Shown here in pieces: positions 60,662-64,000 of a stretch of 64,000 nucleotides of DNA. The DNA comes from Linepithema humile (Eukaryota > Arthropoda > Insecta > Hymenoptera > Formicidae). The notes beneath the pieces are model-generated. The model worked only from the letters and a program-made list of their open reading frames with translations. It was not told the DNA's origin and did not search any database. The position numbers and the translations under genes are program-made. Positions within the stretch are counted from its first letter, which is position 1, and each line of letters opens with the position of its first letter. The DNA lies in assembly GCF_040581485.1 (NCBI RefSeq), contig NC_090129.1, forward strand, positions 17,789,264 to 17,853,263, given 5' to 3'.

Positions 60662-61525
60662 AACATTTCTTTTAAGTCCTACTCCCGCGACTCTGGACAC
60701 GGCGGTTCCGAGCAGGAGGATTCACCGCGGACGCACAACACCTTGACGCTCGGCCACTCCGTTCGAAGACGCGGGCCGAACGACGCCGGCGAGATGAACG
60801 CCGGCACCAGGACGACGGGCGGCAGGCGCGCCGCGATGCCGTACAACCACACGTATACCGAGATCGTGGACGGTCGTGGCAACGGCGGCGCCGGCGGGCA
60901 TCATCAGCTACACGGCCATCACGGCCAGCACGTGCACCTGCCGCGCGGCCTCGCCAACGAGGACGACCCGGTGTACGAGGAGATCGAGCGCGGCAGCGGC
61001 GGCAACGGCGGCGGCGGCATCATCGGCGGCGGCAACGGCGGCGGCGGTATCGGCGTCGTCGGCGCCGGCGAGATCCAGGTGTCGGACATGTCCGACGAGG
61101 ACGGCCGACGGCAGAGCGACATGAGCAGGCAGTCGTCCAGGAGCTACGGCGATCACCGGCCGCTCATCCCGTATTCGCCCGCTGCCGATCGCAACCTGGT
61201 GCACTACGGCCAGGCGATGACGGAGCGCGGCGTCGGAGGCGGCGGCGGCGGCGGCGGTAATCTCGCGCATTACGACACGACGGAGTACGGACCGGCGGTA
61301 GAGCGCACTCTGAACGCCTGTTGGGAGAAGCTGCGCCGGCAGCAGGCCAGGTACGAGATCGGCGACCTGCCACGGCTGCCGGCGGCGTACGGCATGCCGC
61401 CGCAGCAGGATCACACGCGGACGGTGGCCGTGCTGGATGGGCACACCGTCGTCTGCCACCTGCAGCCGCAGACGGACATGTATACGGGCCGCGGTATGCC
61501 GCCGCCGTCCTACAGCGAGTGTTAG
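60662..61525 (+). CDS. Cirl: Cirl last coding exon: distal cytoplasmic tail to stop
   Basis: Acceptor GACTTTTTCCGCAG ends at 60661, in frame 0. It reads NISFKSYSRDSGHGGSEQED, SPRTHNTLTLGHSVRRR, a His/Gly-rich stretch, DDPVYEEIERG (codons about 60962-60994), two long Gly tracts, DMSDEDGRRQSDMSRQSSRS, NACWEKLRRQQARYEIGDLP and the C-terminus GMPPPSYSEC, then TAG at 61523. PVYEEI is shared with fly Cirl and matches the pY-E-E-I type of SH2 ligand. PPSY is a WW-domain (Nedd4-type) ligand motif. No C-terminal PDZ ligand of the vertebrate latrophilin type is present. About 287 residues, mostly disordered. Antisense open frames here only mirror the GC-rich codons. Confidence 0.95.
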   Translation, partial: NISFKSYSRDSGHGGSEQEDSPRTHNTLTLGHSVRRRGPNDAGEMNAGTRTTGGRRAAMPYNHTYTEIVDGRGNGGAGGHHQLHGHHGQHVHLPRGLANEDDPVYEEIERGSGGNGGGGIIGGGNGGGGIGVVGAGEIQVSDMSDEDGRRQSDMSRQSSRSYGDHRPLIPYSPAADRNLVHYGQAMTERGVGGGGGGGGNLAHYDTTEYGPAVERTLNACWEKLRRQQARYEIGDLPRLPAAYGMPPQQDHTRTVAVLDGHTVVCHLQPQTDMYTGRGMPPPSYSEC

Positions 61526-62520
61526 GTGCCGACCGCGACCCGGATCGGAGATTCCTCTACGTTCTCCCGCCGAAGGAACGGCAGCAGCTCCTAGGAGACG
61601 GCGTGAGCCGGTGTGAGCCGTCTGGACGGTTCGTTTTATCCGGGATCACGTGGTGACGGTTTGGTGGAGGGTTGAGAGAGTGTGGTGACGGTGATAACGA
61701 TTCGTTCCTGAAGAGAACAGCCACGTGTCTGCGCCTTGGGAGGACGAAGGGAAGCCGCGGAAAGTCGGACGTGCCGCTTTTTAGCTCAAGCGTAAGGCGC
61801 GACGGTGTCTTGTCGCAGGTCGTCGCGTTTTAGCCATAATCGACGTATCGCGAGCGTTCGAGGGAAACGCCAGTTCGGCGTTCTTCGTCTCCGTTCAGGT
61901 GGAATTTCATCAGACGTTTCCTTGCGATGAGCAAGACAAAGGGAGAGAAAGGATGAGCGAGAGAGAGAGAGAGAAAGGAGCGAATGCGAGACCGACGGGC
62001 GTCCAACTAGGCTGCCACGTCGTCCAACGGGCGCCCGCGTGTCTCTTTAGGATACACTGTACGCGTGTGTGCCACCGTGGACTCTGTATAACACAAATGT
62101 AGCGGACCTCTCGTTTAGGCTAAGTCGACGACGACGATGTGCCCGTCGTGGCCGGGCGTTCGGAATTGGCGAAATGAGTGCGCGAGCGAAGACCAGAACG
62201 CGACGAGTCCTGATGGGATAGAAGCTTTCCGAAGTCCGAAGCAACACGAAGATTAGCTTCAAAGATTTTCAAATGGTTTATTTTGAATTTAAGCAACGTG
62301 TTTTTCTAGTATTTATGCGAGCGTGATGAACCAAAGTTTTAGTATCTTGATTTTACAGGCAGCTCGTGCAAATTTTATTTTTGCAAATATTTGCTATATG
62401 ATTATTCGATATATTAAATTTTAATATTAATTTTTCCAACATTGTACATTAATTGTAATTTTATTAGGATGAGAAGCAATAACTTTATCATCTTCCAATA
62501 AAAGATGTTAAAAATTGCAT
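61526..62520 (+). other. Cirl 3' UTR
   Basis: Non-coding sequence after the stop codon, GC-rich to about 62230 and then sharply AT-rich. An AATAAA lies at 62497-62502 and another at 62741-62746, so the mRNA probably ends near 62520 or, in a longer form, near 62765. The exact cleavage site cannot be read from sequence alone. Confidence 0.7.
62497..62502 (+). terminator. Poly(A) signal AATAAA (proximal)
   Basis: Canonical hexamer about 970 bp after the stop codon in an AT-rich region, followed by T-rich sequence within 40 bp. First good candidate for the end of the Cirl transcript. Confidence 0.6.
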
Positions 62521-62740
62521 TATTTGACATTTAGGATATTTGTTTTTTCAAGAGATTTACATTGTTATAATTTTATCGAGCTAAAATTGGTTATTTCTAT
62601 TTATTTTAATAATAACTATATTTAATTCTAAACGAGTAGTATCTATACTTTCTTTCTATTTTAAAAAAGTAAAATTTTTGTTTCTTTTGCATAAGAAATG
62701 TATGTACTAAAAATATTTATTTTATAATATACTGTTCTCA

Positions 62741-62746
62741 AATAAA
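62741..62746 (+). terminator. Poly(A) signal AATAAA (distal)
   Basis: Second canonical hexamer, followed by TTCTTTGT-rich sequence. Alternative end of a longer 3' UTR. Confidence 0.45.
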
Positions 62747-62769
62747 TATAGATTATCGTTTCCAATTTT

Positions 62770-63640
62770 CTTTGTACTAGCAAAATTCGCGCGTCTTAAG
62801 GTATTTTATACGATGAAAAATATTACAATTTCGATGATATATCGGACTTGAAGCAAAACGTACACTTCATCCAGTATATTTCCTACAGCGATAACATCTC
62901 AGCGTTATTGAGATCGAATCGAATCCCATCCTCGTACGCGACGGACTTCGTGAGAGGAGATATTACACGAACATCATCGATACTCGGCATATCTGAGCGA
63001 GAATCCTTCCCAGATCCGCGCCACCGTCACATGATTGTTACGGGTCGGGAAGGGTTACAGGACACGACAAATTGCGTATCGTAAGCCGGTATTTAGTATG
63101 GTAAGTGGATTCGCCGGCGACTCGGCCGTCACCCATCTGATAATATTAGGTGTCGTATTGATCGCAAGTATCAAATGCAATTCACCGCCAAATGTAAATC
63201 ACGTGTAAATCACGGTGTGGTAGACGTATTTGCATCGGGGGAATTACGTTTAATATGGCGCTCAATATCACACCTTGTATCATCGCGGTACGACGATCGA
63301 GTCGCCCGGTTGGTTCTCTCATCAATCGAGTCTGCACACACACACACATACACACACACTGCAAGTATTCGGAGAGGCAAAGCTTTTCAGGCACGGGTGA
63401 TCAACCCCAAAACTTAGAAAACATGTATTGTAACATAGCTCTAGACATATCGCCAGCAGCCGAATACACATGATACGCCGAATGTCGTCGACAGGCCGAG
63501 AATCGATGTGCCCTTACGCAGGATCGATGACGATTTGATAAAGGAATCGATATCCTAATCTGAGATGAGATTGCTGTTAGCTGTAGTAAACGAATCGTCT
63601 AAGGTCATCGAGTATCTGAGGATTTAATCAGGAAATGGTG
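62770..63640. other. Intergenic region downstream of Cirl
   Basis: No coding sequence is recognised. It contains an AC microsatellite near 63335-63358 and several GATA cores near 63536-63551, shortly upstream of the TATA-box promoter candidate. Confidence 0.6.
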
Positions 63641-63657
63641 ACAATCCCTTCTTCTGC

Positions 63658-63720
63658 TATAAAAGGGGGATATCTTTTTATATTGCGACACACAAGTAAT
63701 TCAGCTGGAGCAATCTCAGT
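63658..63720 (+). promoter_or_regulatory. TATA-box promoter candidate of a downstream gene
   Basis: CTATAAAAGGGG at 63657-63668 is a strong TATA box. Initiator-like TCAGCT (63701) and TCAGT (63716) follow 43 and 58 bp from the TATA start. That is farther than the usual 25-35 bp, so the start site is uncertain. Such boxes in insects often serve tissue-specific genes with short first exons. No coding exon of that gene is visible before the window ends. Confidence 0.4.
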
Positions 63721-64000
63721 ACATACTACGATACGTTGCTTCACTTTCAACGCCTCTTGATAACTCGCGTCACGGAAAACTTGTCGATAAAACATTGAAG
63801 TTTAATAGTTTACAAAAACAGAATTGGCTTCAGGCACACACATTTTTATAAAATTAAGTAATTCCTTTTTTTATTTCCCTCCGCAGTTTACGATACTCGT
63901 ATTCTTTCATTTACTTTCACTTTACATATTACTTGAGAATTCAAATGATTTGTGCAGAATTTTTTTATACAATCTATTTAATTACAAAACGCGTGGGAAT

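Larger units (their letters stand above)
15524..61525 (+). other. Cirl: Cirl / latrophilin gene locus (adhesion GPCR), 5' end missing
   Basis: Extent of the recognisable coding exons of one latrophilin-type adhesion GPCR. The exons encode a SUEL lectin half-domain, a second lectin half (two alternative exons), a Thr/Pro linker, hormone-receptor motif, GAIN domain, GPS, seven membrane segments and a long cytoplasmic tail. Phases match at every junction used (2-1-2-1-1-2-0-1-0-2-0-1-0), so a single frame of about 1,344 residues runs to the TAG at 61523. As in other insect latrophilins, and unlike vertebrate ones, no olfactomedin domain is present. Family knowledge: latrophilins are neuronal surface receptors that bind teneurins and FLRTs through extracellular domains, and fly Cirl tunes mechanosensory neurons. 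The first visible exon needs one base from an upstream exon, so the initiator Met and signal peptide are not in this list. Confidence 0.97.

Noticed and set aside
60908..61459. 183-codon minus-strand open frame over the last exon
   Set aside because: Ala/Val-rich mirror of Gly/Asp/His codons in the real exon.
1..64000. CRISPR arrays, rRNA genes, bacterial operons
   Set aside because: No regularly spaced identical repeats, no rRNA-like conserved blocks recognised, and gene structure is clearly eukaryotic.

Overview
The window is animal nuclear DNA, almost certainly from an insect and probably a hymenopteran such as an ant. That assignment is an inference. It rests on AT-rich introns with GT-AG borders, CpG-rich patches, many GA/CG/AT/GT simple repeats, a decayed Tc1-type transposon, and a latrophilin that resembles insect Cirl in its ectodomain and tail. 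No bacterial features (operons, ribosome binding sites, CRISPR arrays) are present.

One gene dominates: Cirl, the latrophilin / calcium-independent alpha-latrotoxin receptor homologue, an adhesion GPCR on the + strand. I joined 14 coding exons in one uninterrupted reading frame by matching splice sites and codon phase. In order they are: first half of the SUEL/rhamnose-binding-lectin domain (15524-15710); second half of that domain, present twice as 37821-37927 and 38645-38751; a Thr/Pro/Ser-rich linker (40535-40721, 41110-41273); hormone-receptor motif plus start of GAIN (42616-43257); rest of GAIN (45012-45423); GPS with a canonical H-L|T cleavage triad plus TM1 (45914-46139); TM2-TM3 (46224-46389); TM4-TM5 (46472-46686, 46902-47005); TM6-TM7 (49982-50150); and a long cytoplasmic tail (51202-51649, about 58072-58214, 60662-61525) ending in TAG. 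The visible part codes for about 1,344 residues using one lectin exon. The start codon and signal-peptide exon were not found and probably lie upstream of the window.

Layout: 1-15.5 kb is 5' intron, with a textbook recursive splice site at 606/607 that supports + strand transcription through it. 15.7-37.8 kb is one 22-kb intron inside the lectin domain, carrying a 2-kb palindromic Tc1-type element (21331-23304). 37.8-51.6 kb holds most of the protein. 51.7-61.5 kb holds the alternative-looking tail. 61.5-62.8 kb is 3' UTR with poly(A) signals. The last kilobase has a TATA-box promoter candidate for a separate downstream gene.

The most interesting signal is the pair of 107-bp lectin exons. 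They have equal length, identical phases and the same cysteine plan but different residues, and including both would shift the frame. They therefore look like mutually exclusive exons that give the receptor two alternative lectin surfaces. Further possible alternative splicing appears in the tail: a phase-matched 43-bp candidate microexon, alternative acceptors, and short forms ending in retained introns.
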